NCBI GenBank assembly: GCA_963667505.2
Contig: OY763490.2
Span: forward strand, 2,790,001-2,854,000
Length of the DNA stretch: 64,000 nt
Direction: 5' to 3'
From: Aldehydirespirator sp963667505
Lineage (GTDB): Bacteria; Actinomycetota; Acidimicrobiia; Acidimicrobiales; Aldehydirespiratoraceae
Shown: positions 43,056 to 51,846 of the stretch, one piece after another
How the letters are laid out: the number at the start of each line of letters is the position of its first letter
Numbering within the stretch: position 1 is the first letter of the stretch
Position numbers and translations under genes: made by a program
The notes under the pieces: generated by a model
What the model was told of the DNA's origin: nothing
Database searches by the model: none
Seen by the model: only the letters and a program-made list of their open reading frames with translations

Positions 43056-45046
43056 CTTGCGGGCCCTGCGGTGGTGGCCGGTTCGGGCGTGTCCGCCGCG
43101 GCGGCGCCGGTCATCCAGCGACCGAGCGTGGTGACGTCCACCTCGCCCGGTGTGGTCTCGCCTGCGATCTGTCCGCCCGACATGACCACTATCCGGTCGG
43201 CCAGAGTCAGGATCTCGGTCAGCTCCAGGCTCACCAGCAGCACGCCCGCGCCTCGGCGGCGCAACTCGGCCAGTTCGGAGTGAACGAACGCGGCGGCGGC
43301 CACGTCCAGGCCGCGGGTCGGCTGGGCAGCCACGAACAGTTCAGGGCCCCGGCTCAACTCCCGGCCCACCACCAACTTCTGTTGGTTGCCGCCCGACAGG
43401 CTCCGCAGAGGGTGGGTCACGGCCACGGCCTGCACGCCGAAGCGGTTCACCAAGCCTCGGGCCAGTCGCCGCATCTGCACCAGCGACAGCCAAAGCCCCC
43501 GCCACGAGAACGGTGGACGGCCCTGGAACCCGAGCGCAGCGTTGTGGGCCAAGTCCAGTCCGTCGGCTACCGCTGCGCCGTGACGGTCCTCGGCGATGTG
43601 GGCCACGCCGGTGGCCAGCCGGCGGCGCACGCTCCAGCGGGTCACGTCGGCACCGCCCAGATGCAGCGAACCGGTGCGGCAACGGCGCACGCCCACCACC
43701 ATCTCCACCAGTTCGGTCTGGCCGTTTCCCTCCACCCCGGCCACGCCCACGATCTCGCCGGTGCGGACCTCCAAGTCGATCGGCCCCAACCGGCGTCCAT
43801 CGCCGGCGGCGGACAGTCGCAGCACCGACGCGTCTCGGGCTGCGGACTCTTCGGCACTGAGCGCTCCACCCCCGCCAGCCGCGGACAGCACCGACGCGTC
43901 TCGGGCTGCGGACTCTTCGGCACTGAGCGCTCCACCCCCGCCAGCCGCGGACAGCACCGACGCGTCTCGGGCTGCGGACTCTTCGGCACTGAGCGCTCCA
44001 CCCCCGCCAGCCGCGGACAGCACCGACGCGTCTCGGGCTGCGGACTCTTCGGCACTGAGCGCTCCACCCCCGCCAGCCGCGGACAGCACCGAGGCGTCTC
44101 CTCCGACGGGCCGCTCGGGCCGCTCGGGCGGCTCGGGAAGATCGCGGCCCACCATCATTCGGGCCAGCTCGGCCGCCAGCGCCTCGCGCCGGTCGGGGTC
44201 GTCGCGCTCATCCGCGCCGATCTCACGGTGGCCCTCCACCCGACCGCTCCGCAGCACCGTCACCCGGTCGCACAGGTCGATCACCTCGGACAACTTGTGG
44301 CTGATGAACACCACGGTTCGGCCCTGGCCGCGCAGGCGGCGCAGAAGGGCGACCAGTTCGGCGACCTCGTTGGGGGCCAGCGCAGCGGTGGGCTCGTCGA
44401 GGATCAGCACCTCGGCGCCGCGGTAGAGGGCCTTGAGTATCTCGACCCGCTGGCGGGCGCCCACGGCGAGGTCGCCGACCCGGCTGCGGGGGTCGATGCG
44501 GAAGCCGTAGCGGTCGGACAGCTCGGCGATGTCGGCCGCGGCCCGGTCGAGGTCGAGCAAGCCGCCCCGGCGCAGCGGCTCCCGCCCCAGCACCAGGTTC
44601 TCGGCCACGGTGAAGTCGGCGATCAGGCTGAAGTGCTGCTGCACCATGCCGATGCCCAGATCGAGGGCGTCGCGGGCCGAGTCGACCACCACCTCCCGGC
44701 CGCCGATCTCGACAGTGCCCGCGGTGGGTGTGGTCAGCCCGAACAGCACCTTCATCAGGGTGGACTTGCCCGCGCCGTTCTCGCCTAACAGGCCGTGGAT
44801 GCTGGCCGCGTCCACCGTGAAGTCGACGGCGTCGTTGGCCACCACGCCCGGATAGCGCTTGGTGATGCCGCTCATGCGCACGGCCGGCGGCGGACGGACG
44901 GCAGCCCTGTCGGCCGGGCGGGCGGCGTCCCCATGCTCCGAAGCCGGACAATCCGCTCCCCTGTCGGCCAGGCGGGCGGCGTCCCCATGCTCCGAAGCCG
45001 GACAATCCGCGCCCCTGTCGGCCGGCTGAGCCGGGCGGTCGGTCAC
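43052..45046 (-). CDS. nucleoside ABC transporter ATPase, NupO-like, with repeat linker
   Basis: 664 residues, two ABC domains in one chain as in sugar and nucleoside importers. Domain 1: Walker A GENGAGKSTLMK, Walker B LILDEPTAAL. Domain 2: degenerate Walker A GVEGNGQTELVE, signature LSGGNQQK. The linker is expanded by four copies of a 22-residue unit (DASVLSAAGGGGALSAEESA; 66 bp, about 43815-44090), and the N-terminus by a doubled DRGADCPASEHGDAAR unit (about 44890-45040). Family members are about 510 residues, so roughly 150 are repeat-derived. GTG 45046. Confidence 0.9.
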   Translation of the reverse strand: MTDRPAQPADRGADCPASEHGDAARLADRGADCPASEHGDAARPADRAAVRPPPAVRMSGITKRYPGVVANDAVDFTVDAASIHGLLGENGAGKSTLMKVLFGLTTPTAGTVEIGGREVVVDSARDALDLGIGMVQQHFSLIADFTVAENLVLGREPLRRGGLLDLDRAAADIAELSDRYGFRIDPRSRVGDLAVGARQRVEILKALYRGAEVLILDEPTAALAPNEVAELVALLRRLRGQGRTVVFISHKLSEVIDLCDRVTVLRSGRVEGHREIGADERDDPDRREALAAELARMMVGRDLPEPPERPERPVGGDASVLSAAGGGGALSAEESAARDASVLSAAGGGGALSAEESAARDASVLSAAGGGGALSAEESAARDASVLSAAGGGGALSAEESAARDASVLRLSAAGDGRRLGPIDLEVRTGEIVGVAGVEGNGQTELVEMVVGVRRCRTGSLHLGGADVTRWSVRRRLATGVAHIAEDRHGAAVADGLDLAHNAALGFQGRPPFSWRGLWLSLVQMRRLARGLVNRFGVQAVAVTHPLRSLSGGNQQKLVVGRELSRGPELFVAAQPTRGLDVAAAAFVHSELAELRRRGAGVLLVSLELTEILTLADRIVVMSGGQIAGETTPGEVDVTTLGRWMTGAAAADTPEPATTAGPAR

Positions 45047-45300
45047 CGGGTGCAGTCCTCCCGACAGCGGTGGGAACCGGTGCCCCAGAAACCGCGGGTC
45101 GAGTTCTGTGTCCCTATGACAGAAAGCTCACCCGAGATCTGGGGCACCAGTCCACTAGTGGGGCGCGCAAATGGGTGCGGGCCGTTCGTGCCCAAAGGGG
45201 GCGTCTCCCGGTCTTGTTCTCTGCGCTCACGGGCCGCCCGGGCCACGGCCTCGCCGTTCCAGGCCGCTTGCGCACGCCTGTTCGCTCGGCCTCCGAACGC

Positions 45301-47520
45301 CTACACGCCCGGATCGACCGTGATCGAGCCTGACTTGATGCCGTCGACCGCGGCGTTCACCGCGTCCTGGATCTCGGCCGACAGGCCGCCGAACGTCTTC
45401 TCGCAGACGCCGACGTAGCCGCCCTTGAGGTCCAGCACGGCCACGCCGCCGTTGAAGGTGCCGTTGGCCACCTGCTGCGCGGCCCGGAACACCGACCCGG
45501 CCACGTCCTTGGTGGCCGAGGTGAGGTAGTTGTCGGGCGCCAGCTGGTCCTTGCAGGTGTCGGTGCCGAGCACCCAGTGGCCTGCGCCGCGGTCCTTCGC
45601 CTCCTCGTAGGCGCCGAGGCCGGAGAGTCCGGCCACCTCGAAGACGATGTCGGCGCCGTCGTCGTAGGCAGCCGAGGTCAGCTCCCGGCCGGTGGTGGGA
45701 TCGTCGAAGGCCCCCACCCACGACACGGTCACCTCGGCCGCGGAGTTCACCGACGCCACGCCCTGCTGGAACCCGCTCAGGAAGCGCACCGTCGGAGGGA
45801 TCTCGATGCCGCCGACGTAGGCGAGCTTGTCGGCCTGGGTGGTCATGCCCGCGATGATGCCCGCTAGGTAGGCGGCCTCGTGCTCGGCGTACAGCACGCT
45901 CTGCACGTTGGGCAGCGGATCGCCCGGGTCGAAGCCGCGGGCGCTGTCGGCGACCGCGTCGATGAGCACGAAGTTGGAGTCGGGATTGGCCTCGGCGACC
46001 TCCTCGATGGCGTCGGTGATGAGGAAGCCCACGCCCACGGTGAGGTTTGCGCCGGCGTCGACCGACTGCTGGAGGTTGGGCACGTACTGGGCCTGCTCGC
46101 TCGACTCGATCACGTCGCCGGAGCCGCCGAGCTCGGTGGCGGCCTTGGTGATGCCGGCCCAGGCGAGGTCGTTGAAGCCCTCATCGCCGAGACCGGCCTG
46201 GTCGGTGACCATCACCCAGCGGAAGCCGGTCATGTCCACGCCGGTACCGCCCGGCAGGAACGCGTTGGTCCAGAGGTCGGCGCTGTTGACCGCGGTGCTG
46301 ATGACGCCGGCGTCGAACATCCGACCGGCGACGCTGCCCCACACGGCGCCGTCCATGGCGCCGAGGCCGAGTTGCTCGGTGGTGTCGCTGACGACGAGTT
46401 CGGTCATCACGTCGTACGCGGCCTCGCCGACGCTGATCTCGAAGTCAGGCCAGACCTCGTTGATGTGGGCGATCACCGGGTCGGGGTCGTCGAGGAAGGC
46501 CGCGAGACCGGCCTGCGACGCTTCGGTGAAGGCTCGAACGACATCGGGGTTGGCCGCGGCGTAGCTGTCGGAGGTGAACAGCGTGGTGGCGTAAGACCGG
46601 AAACCGAGGCTGGTGGCGGTGAGCATCACCGGGTCGGCGCCTGCCAGCCGGGCGAAGTGCGGGCTGGTGGTGGCGAACGCCTGCACAGCCCATCCCTCGT
46701 TCTCGCCCCACGCGACCAGCGAGCCGTCGAAGGCGATCTCCTCGACCTCCAGGTTGTTCTCCCTCTTGAGGACCTCCCAGAAGACCTGTCCGGGGAACAC
46801 CTGCACCTGCGCGAGGTCGTCGAGGCCGGAGGCTCCAGAGGAGGCGTGAACCATGAAGCCGATCGGCGACTGCTGATAGGTGGCGAAGAACGTCACCAGG
46901 TCGGCGCCCCCAGCCGAGGCGAGCACGACGTTCTCGGGGATGGCCATGCCGAAGGTGACGTTGCCCGTGACCACATCGTTGGCGGCGCGGATGCCGGGGC
47001 CGCCGGGGCGAATCTCGACGTCGAGGTTGCGCTCCTCGAAGAAGCCGAGAAGGTCGGCGGCGTAGAGCGCGGCGTGGTCGGTCGAGGGGAACCAGTCGGT
47101 CTGTATCGACACCGAGGTCATCTCCGGCAGCACCGTCATGCCTCCGGCCATCGTGGCCATCTCGGCGGCTGCCTCGGCCTCCGTGGCTCTCGACTCGGCG
47201 GCCTCAGCGGCCTCTTGCGCGGCCGCGAGCTGTGCTTCGAGCTCGGCCAGTTCCTCGTCGGAGGTGGCCGCGTCGGAGGTGGCCGCCTCCAGAGCCGCAG
47301 CCGCCTCAGCCGCAGCTGCTGCCGCGGCGTCGGCCTCGGCCCGGGCGGCTTCGGCCTCGGCCTCGGCAGCCTCGACGGCGGCTGTGTCTACCGCCGGGGC
47401 TGCGGGTGCTTCGGCATCGTCAGCGTCGTCGCCGCAGGCGGCTGCGACGAGCGCAAGCACGGCCAGCAGCGCCAAGGCGCCTCGCATGGGATTGAGGGTT
47501 CGGCGGTGGGAGTTTCTCAT
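45301..47520 (-). CDS. lipoprotein with two different solute-binding domains (NMT1/THI5-like plus BMP/PnrA-like)
   Basis: 739 residues from ATG 47520. Lipobox LVAAAC puts the lipid-bearing Cys at 29. An Ala/Glu-rich coiled coil (about 30-130) works as a stalk. Domain 1 (about 135-410: SVSIQTDWFPSTDHAALYAA, LGFFEERNLDVEIRPGGPG) is an NMT1/THI5-like binding domain, used by importers of thiamine pyrimidine, riboflavin or aromatic compounds. Domain 2 (about 425-739: FRWVMVTDQAGLGDEGFNDL, VPNLQQSVDAGANLTVGVGF, AAYLAGIIAGMTTQADKLAYVGG) is a BMP/PnrA-type nucleoside-binding domain. Both are full-length. The gene lies between an SsuBC-like transporter (47813-49552) and a nucleoside transporter (40646-45046), each of which lacks its own binding protein here. 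One chain may thus serve both importers. Frame is open without interruption across the junction. Confidence 0.87.
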   Translation of the reverse strand: MRNSHRRTLNPMRGALALLAVLALVAAACGDDADDAEAPAAPAVDTAAVEAAEAEAEAARAEADAAAAAAAEAAAALEAATSDAATSDEELAELEAQLAAAQEAAEAAESRATEAEAAAEMATMAGGMTVLPEMTSVSIQTDWFPSTDHAALYAADLLGFFEERNLDVEIRPGGPGIRAANDVVTGNVTFGMAIPENVVLASAGGADLVTFFATYQQSPIGFMVHASSGASGLDDLAQVQVFPGQVFWEVLKRENNLEVEEIAFDGSLVAWGENEGWAVQAFATTSPHFARLAGADPVMLTATSLGFRSYATTLFTSDSYAAANPDVVRAFTEASQAGLAAFLDDPDPVIAHINEVWPDFEISVGEAAYDVMTELVVSDTTEQLGLGAMDGAVWGSVAGRMFDAGVISTAVNSADLWTNAFLPGGTGVDMTGFRWVMVTDQAGLGDEGFNDLAWAGITKAATELGGSGDVIESSEQAQYVPNLQQSVDAGANLTVGVGFLITDAIEEVAEANPDSNFVLIDAVADSARGFDPGDPLPNVQSVLYAEHEAAYLAGIIAGMTTQADKLAYVGGIEIPPTVRFLSGFQQGVASVNSAAEVTVSWVGAFDDPTTGRELTSAAYDDGADIVFEVAGLSGLGAYEEAKDRGAGHWVLGTDTCKDQLAPDNYLTSATKDVAGSVFRAAQQVANGTFNGGVAVLDLKGGYVGVCEKTFGGLSAEIQDAVNAAVDGIKSGSITVDPGV

Positions 47521-47639
47521 GGGCTTGGTGCTCCTCGGGCGGGACAGCAAGTGGCCGTCTGATCGTCGCAGACTGCGGGCGACGATGAGAACGCGGGCGA
47601 GGGGGAGCTCGATTCGCCCGCCAGCTCAACGCGCCCGAC

Positions 47640-47812
47640 GGCTCGGTGTCAGGTGGCGACTACTCCGGGGCGGTGGCGACGGCTCGGTGTCAGGTGGCGA
47701 CTACTCCGGGGCGGTGGCGACGGCTCGGTGTCAGGTGGCGACTACTCCGGGGCGGTGGCGACGGCTCGGTGTCAGGTGGCGACTACTCCGGGGCGGTGGC
47801 GACGGCTCGGTG
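47640..47812. repeat. 41-bp tandem repeat, four copies
   Basis: GGCTCGGTGTCAGGTGGCGA starts copies at 47640, 47681, 47722 and 47763; a fifth, at 47804, merges with the end of the permease gene, whose stop codon is in the TCAGGTG part. Another tandem array copying a gene end. Confidence 0.9.
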
Positions 47813-48628
47813 TCAGGTGTCGGCGATGCGGGCTGACTCGTGCCAGTGCCTCAACACACGATTCCCCAGCGCCGAGACGAGCAGGAAGAACGTGATGCCC
47901 AGCGCGGATGAGACCGCGATCGCGGCGAAGACGAAGTCCGTCTTCAACTGGGTGCTGCCGAACGTGACCCAGTAGCCGAGCCCGGCCTCATCGCCGCCGC
48001 GGCCGACCACGATCTCGCCCACGATCGCTCCGATGACCGCCAGTCCAGCCGAGATCCGCAGTCCCGTGAACAGGTACGGCAGCGAGCTCGGGATTCGGAT
48101 CTTCGAGAACGTGAACCATGAGTTCTGCCGCCGGCCCCGGAGTCGGATCAGATCGACGAGAGCGGCGTCGGCCGAGCGCAGGCCGGCGAGGCTGTTGGCG
48201 AGGATCGGGAACAGGGTGATGGTGAAGGCGACCAGCATCACCGACTGGCGGCCCGGCCCGAACCACAGGACGTAGAGCGGGGCAACCGCCACAGCCGGAA
48301 CGGTCTGCAGCAGCACCGCCCAAGGGAAGAAGGCCCGCTCCAGCACCCGGCTCAGGCTGAGGAACAGAGCGGCGCCCACGCCCACCGCGGATGCGAACAG
48401 GAATCCGACGACCGACGCATAGAGCGTGTTCTTGAACCCGGTCCACAGGCGGTCGGCGTCGGTGACGGTCGTGTTCCAGACACGGCCCGGGGACGGGAAG
48501 ATGAACGGCTTCGGGTTGAGGATCCGCACCGCCGCCCACCACACGAAGAGCACGACAACCAGGACGACGACCTGCGGCGCCGCGCTGGCGACGACGGAAC
48601 GGAGCCGGGCCATCAGCCTGGAGATCAT
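47813..48628 (-). CDS. ABC transporter permease, SsuC/TauC type
   Basis: 271 residues, six transmembrane segments. Has the EAA-loop region LVDLIRLRGRRQNSWFTFSKIRIPSSLPYLFTGLRISAG typical of sulfonate/nitrate/pyrimidine permeases. It works with the ATPase encoded just upstream; NMT1-like binding domains are the normal partners of this permease type. ATG 48628; no clear Shine-Dalgarno sequence. Confidence 0.9.
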   Translation of the reverse strand: MISRLMARLRSVVASAAPQVVVLVVVLFVWWAAVRILNPKPFIFPSPGRVWNTTVTDADRLWTGFKNTLYASVVGFLFASAVGVGAALFLSLSRVLERAFFPWAVLLQTVPAVAVAPLYVLWFGPGRQSVMLVAFTITLFPILANSLAGLRSADAALVDLIRLRGRRQNSWFTFSKIRIPSSLPYLFTGLRISAGLAVIGAIVGEIVVGRGGDEAGLGYWVTFGSTQLKTDFVFAAIAVSSALGITFFLLVSALGNRVLRHWHESARIADT

Positions 48629-48682
48629 CGGCGCGCCGCCATGCTCTCTCGCCTCGCCGTGGCCTGCTGCCCCTTTGTGGTC

Positions 48683-49552
48683 TCATTCCCCGTCATGATC
48701 TGCTGCCCCCTCCGCGGCCTCGTGCGCGGCCATGATCTCGCTTACATCACGGGCCACTTCGGCGAACTCGGCGCTGGTTCTCAGCGCGGCGCGGCGATCG
48801 TCGCCGAAGGGCACGTCGACCACTCCGACGATGCGGCCCGGCGCGGGGCTCATCACCTCGACACGGTCGGCGAGGAAGACAGCCTCGCCGATGGAGTGGG
48901 TCACGAACACTCCCGTAACGCCCTGATCCCGCTGGAGCCGGATCAGATCGTTGTTCAAGCGATTGCGGGTGATCTCGTCGAGAGCCGCGAAGGGCTCGTC
49001 GAACAGCATCAACTGGGGGTCGGTGGCCAGGGTCCGGGCCAGGCTGACCCGCATCTTCATGCCGCCGCTGAGCTCCGCCGGGTAGCTGTCCTCGAAGTCC
49101 GCCAGCCCGACGAGTCGCAGCGCGGCCCGGGCCCGGTCGCGGCGCTGCGGCTTCCTGACCCCGTCGACCTCGAGGAAGAGCTCGACATTGCGGACGGTGG
49201 TGCGCCACGGCAAAAGGTGGGCGTCCTGGAACACGTAGCCGATCTCGGGACGGCCGCCGCCGAAGTCCACCCTGCCGCCGGTCGGTGTGAGGAGGCCGGC
49301 GATGATCTTGAGAAGGGTGGACTTGCCGCACCCGGACGGGCCGACCACGGCCACCATCTCCCCTGCGCCGATGGTGAGATCGACACCGTCCAGTGCGAGG
49401 AAACCGGTACGGAAACGCCGACTCACCCCTTCAACGGCAACCGTCACACCGGGTCGGGGCGCGTGCACGGATGCGGAGCGCTCGCCGACTTCTGACCCCT
49501 GGGCGTCCGCTTGCCCCTCCACGCGTGACCCCTGGGCGCTCGCCTGCCCCAC
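48683..49552 (-). CDS. ABC transporter ATPase, SsuB type
   Basis: 289 residues. Walker A GPSGCGKSTLLK, Q-loop YVFQDAHLLPWRT, signature LSGGMKMRVSLA, Walker B LMLFDEPFAALDE, H-loop FVTHSIGEAVFLADR. The first 35 residues are a hydrophilic QGS-rich extension. The start ATG 49552 overlaps the last base of the Rieske gene stop, so it is coupled to it, which links the transport system to that oxygenase. Confidence 0.92.
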   Translation of the reverse strand: MGQASAQGSRVEGQADAQGSEVGERSASVHAPRPGVTVAVEGVSRRFRTGFLALDGVDLTIGAGEMVAVVGPSGCGKSTLLKIIAGLLTPTGGRVDFGGGRPEIGYVFQDAHLLPWRTTVRNVELFLEVDGVRKPQRRDRARAALRLVGLADFEDSYPAELSGGMKMRVSLARTLATDPQLMLFDEPFAALDEITRNRLNNDLIRLQRDQGVTGVFVTHSIGEAVFLADRVEVMSPAPGRIVGVVDVPFGDDRRAALRTSAEFAEVARDVSEIMAAHEAAEGAADHDGE

Positions 49553-50592
49553 TAGGCGCCCCAGCGGCCTCCCGCCCAGGTGGCATCGGGGCGCAGCGGC
49601 CCGGCCTCGGCGGCCAGATCGGCCAGGATGCGGCGGTACTCCAGGGTCATGCGGTCGCCCTTGGTGTGGACCTCGGTGGTGACCTCGGCGGGGAAGTCCG
49701 AGGGCATCCGCTCCAGCAAGGCCCGGTCCTCGGACTGAACAGTGCGGTCGACGCCGATAATGCCCTTGGCCTTCTTATCGTCGGGGCGGTCGTTGCGGCC
49801 TATGAACTGGCAGAACAGGGTGCGGTGGTCGTCCACCGGCGCGCACGTCTTGTAGAGCACGTGGCGCAGCCCGTTCGGGTACTCCAGCACGCCCCGGAAC
49901 ACCATGGGCTGCACCAGCTCAGCGTGGGTGGTGCGGGTGATGAAGTCGTCGGTGAGCCCGGTGTTGCGCTTCTGCTCCTCGGTGACCCTCGACTGGTAGG
50001 AGATGGTGAAGCTCAGGTTCCAGCCGTCGCGTTCCAGGTCGTAGTCGGACATGCGAGGGGCGTCGGCGTCGCCGATGCTGCCGCGGTGCACGAACGACAG
50101 GTGGCTCACGTCGAGGGCGTTGTCCACCACCCGGGGGGCGGCGGCGTCCCAGACCTCCATCATCTCGTGGATGAGCACGTAGTCGGGGTCGTTCAGCTCG
50201 GGCAGGTCGGGGATCGGGGCCCGGGGCTCGGGCGAGATGCAGACCCACACCATCTCGTAGCGCTCGTCGGCGTGGACGGGCTGGAGGCGGGCCCGGCGGG
50301 GGATCGGAGTGGACGGGTCGTTCTGGGGGATGCACACGCAGCGGCCGGAGGCGTCGTACTGCCAGCCGTGGTAGCCGCAGACCAGCCGGTCGCCGTCCAG
50401 CCAGCCCTGCGACAGCCGGGCGCCGCGGTGCGGGCACAGGTCGAAGGCGGCGTGCACCGCGGCGTCGGCGGTGCGCCAAACCACGTACTCCTCGCCGAAG
50501 AGCCGGGCCTGGTGGGGCTTGTCGGTCAGGTCGGCGGAGTAGACCACCGGGTACCAGAACTCCCTAAGCGCAGGAATCTCGCTGACGAGCAT
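49552..50592 (-). CDS. Rieske non-heme iron oxygenase alpha subunit
   Basis: 346 residues. Rieske cluster CPHRGARL and CGYHGWQYD; mononuclear iron site DNALDVSHLSFVHRG (D, H, H). Length and layout fit VanA/NdmA-type oxygenases that demethylate or hydroxylate small aromatic or heterocyclic rings and need an external reductase, not found here. It heads the minus-strand series of transporter and hydrolase genes, so it probably acts on the imported compound. ATG 50592, with GGGGAGG upstream. Confidence 0.92.
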   Translation of the reverse strand: MLVSEIPALREFWYPVVYSADLTDKPHQARLFGEEYVVWRTADAAVHAAFDLCPHRGARLSQGWLDGDRLVCGYHGWQYDASGRCVCIPQNDPSTPIPRRARLQPVHADERYEMVWVCISPEPRAPIPDLPELNDPDYVLIHEMMEVWDAAAPRVVDNALDVSHLSFVHRGSIGDADAPRMSDYDLERDGWNLSFTISYQSRVTEEQKRNTGLTDDFITRTTHAELVQPMVFRGVLEYPNGLRHVLYKTCAPVDDHRTLFCQFIGRNDRPDDKKAKGIIGVDRTVQSEDRALLERMPSDFPAEVTTEVHTKGDRMTLEYRRILADLAAEAGPLRPDATWAGGRWGA

Positions 50593-50694
50593 CGGTTCCT
50601 CCCCTGGTTGCCGGTCACACCGACATTAGCGACCCCAATGGCCTCCTGAGACCTCGGAGACCACCCCGAGGCGCAACGGATAGCGTCGGGAGCC

Positions 50695-51846
50695 GTGAGT
50701 GAAACGGGTCCGCAGGAGTGGCAGTGCGGGGAGTATGTGATCTCCGACGACCCGGCGCGCTTCGATGCGGACGGGCTGCACGACTTCCTGGAGGTCGAGG
50801 GTTACTGGGCCTCGGGTCGCAGCCGGGAGCAGACCACGGTGGGCTCGGCCAACAGCGTCGTGCTGGGGGCGTACGAGCCCGGCGGATCCATGGTGGGCGG
50901 AGCCCGGATCGTTACCGACCGGGCCACGTTCGGCTATGTGACCGACGTGTTCGTGCTTCCCGAGCACCGGGGGCGAGGCCTGGGCCGCGCACTGGCCGCG
51001 GCGACTTGCGAGCACCCGGCGGTTGCCGGCATCAAACGGCTGGTGCTAGTCACCGCCGACGCCCACGAGCTGTACCGACCGCTGGGCTTCACCGAACTGC
51101 CCGCACCGGAGCGTTGGATGGAGCTGCGGCCCGTGCCGGGCGCTCCGGCGGGCGAGGCGAGTGCGTCTAACCGGACCTCGGACGCGGACAGCAGTGGGGA
51201 ACCGTCCCCTGTGGAGTACGACCCGGATGCCGGACCTCGGCCCTACGCGGCCTGGCAGGGCGGCGGGCTGCCCGACCCTCGCACCGCTGCGGTGTCGCAG
51301 ATCGCCGGCCACCTGCTGGAGATCGTGTCGGCCGAGGGGCCGGTGACCGCCGACCGGGCATACCGGCTGTACATCCGGGGGGCGGGATCGTCCAAGGTCA
51401 CCCAGAGGGCGCGGGCCCCGATGGAGCAGGCCCTCGGCCGGTTGAGGCTGCGGGGCCAGGTGGAGGCCGACGAGTTCGACAATGGCGGTGAACCCCAGCA
51501 GGTGCTGCGCCTGTCCGGCACGCCTGCGGTGGTGGTGAGGGAGCTGGGCGAGCGGTCGCTGTACGAGGTGCCGCTCAACGAGATCGCATCACTGATGGCC
51601 CAGGAGCGGCGGGAGCTGCTGGGGCGTTCTGGGAGGGGCGAGCAGCCCGCTCATGCGGTGGCTGACGTGATCCGGCAGGCGGCGCTGCGACGGGCGAGTC
51701 CGGAGCGGGTGAAGCGGGCCGTGTTGGATGCTTACGGGCTTATCCGCATGACCCAGGCGGCCGAGCAGTACCTGGCCGCCGCGCTGGGCTTGCTGGAAGG
51801 CGACAACTCGCCGTGCTCCGGCGAAATTGGGGTGGAAAATGGGTAG
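50695..51846 (+). CDS. GNAT acetyltransferase fused to a winged-helix-like C-terminal domain
   Basis: 383 residues. The N-terminal GNAT domain has FVLPEHRGRGLGRALAAATC and DAHELYRPLGFTEL. The second half (IAGHLLEIVSAEGPVTADRAYRLYIRGAGSSKVTQRARAPMEQALGRLRLRGQV, then LRLSGTPAVVVRELGERSLYEVP) resembles the DUF3320-type domain found at the end of some helicase-related proteins. I do not know a characterised example of this fusion. The last residues GEIGVENG and the stop come from a family-A palindrome. GTG 50695 follows TAGCGT (50681-50686) by eight bases; probably leaderless. Confidence 0.75.
   Translation: MSETGPQEWQCGEYVISDDPARFDADGLHDFLEVEGYWASGRSREQTTVGSANSVVLGAYEPGGSMVGGARIVTDRATFGYVTDVFVLPEHRGRGLGRALAAATCEHPAVAGIKRLVLVTADAHELYRPLGFTELPAPERWMELRPVPGAPAGEASASNRTSDADSSGEPSPVEYDPDAGPRPYAAWQGGGLPDPRTAAVSQIAGHLLEIVSAEGPVTADRAYRLYIRGAGSSKVTQRARAPMEQALGRLRLRGQVEADEFDNGGEPQQVLRLSGTPAVVVRELGERSLYEVPLNEIASLMAQERRELLGRSGRGEQPAHAVADVIRQAALRRASPERVKRAVLDAYGLIRMTQAAEQYLAAALGLLEGDNSPCSGEIGVENG

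Noticed and set aside
45047..45300. Riboswitch or RNA gene upstream of the NupO-like gene
   Set aside because: I examined the 254-base gap for a purine-riboswitch-like or other recognisable fold and saw none.
45880..47562. 560-codon open frame on the plus strand opposite the two-domain lipoprotein
   Set aside because: Composition (Gly/His/Arg/Val rich, no domains) is that of an antisense frame in GC-rich coding DNA. The same applies to long plus-strand frames at 9873-11747 and 11820-13787 opposite acs and the D-aminoacylase-like gene.
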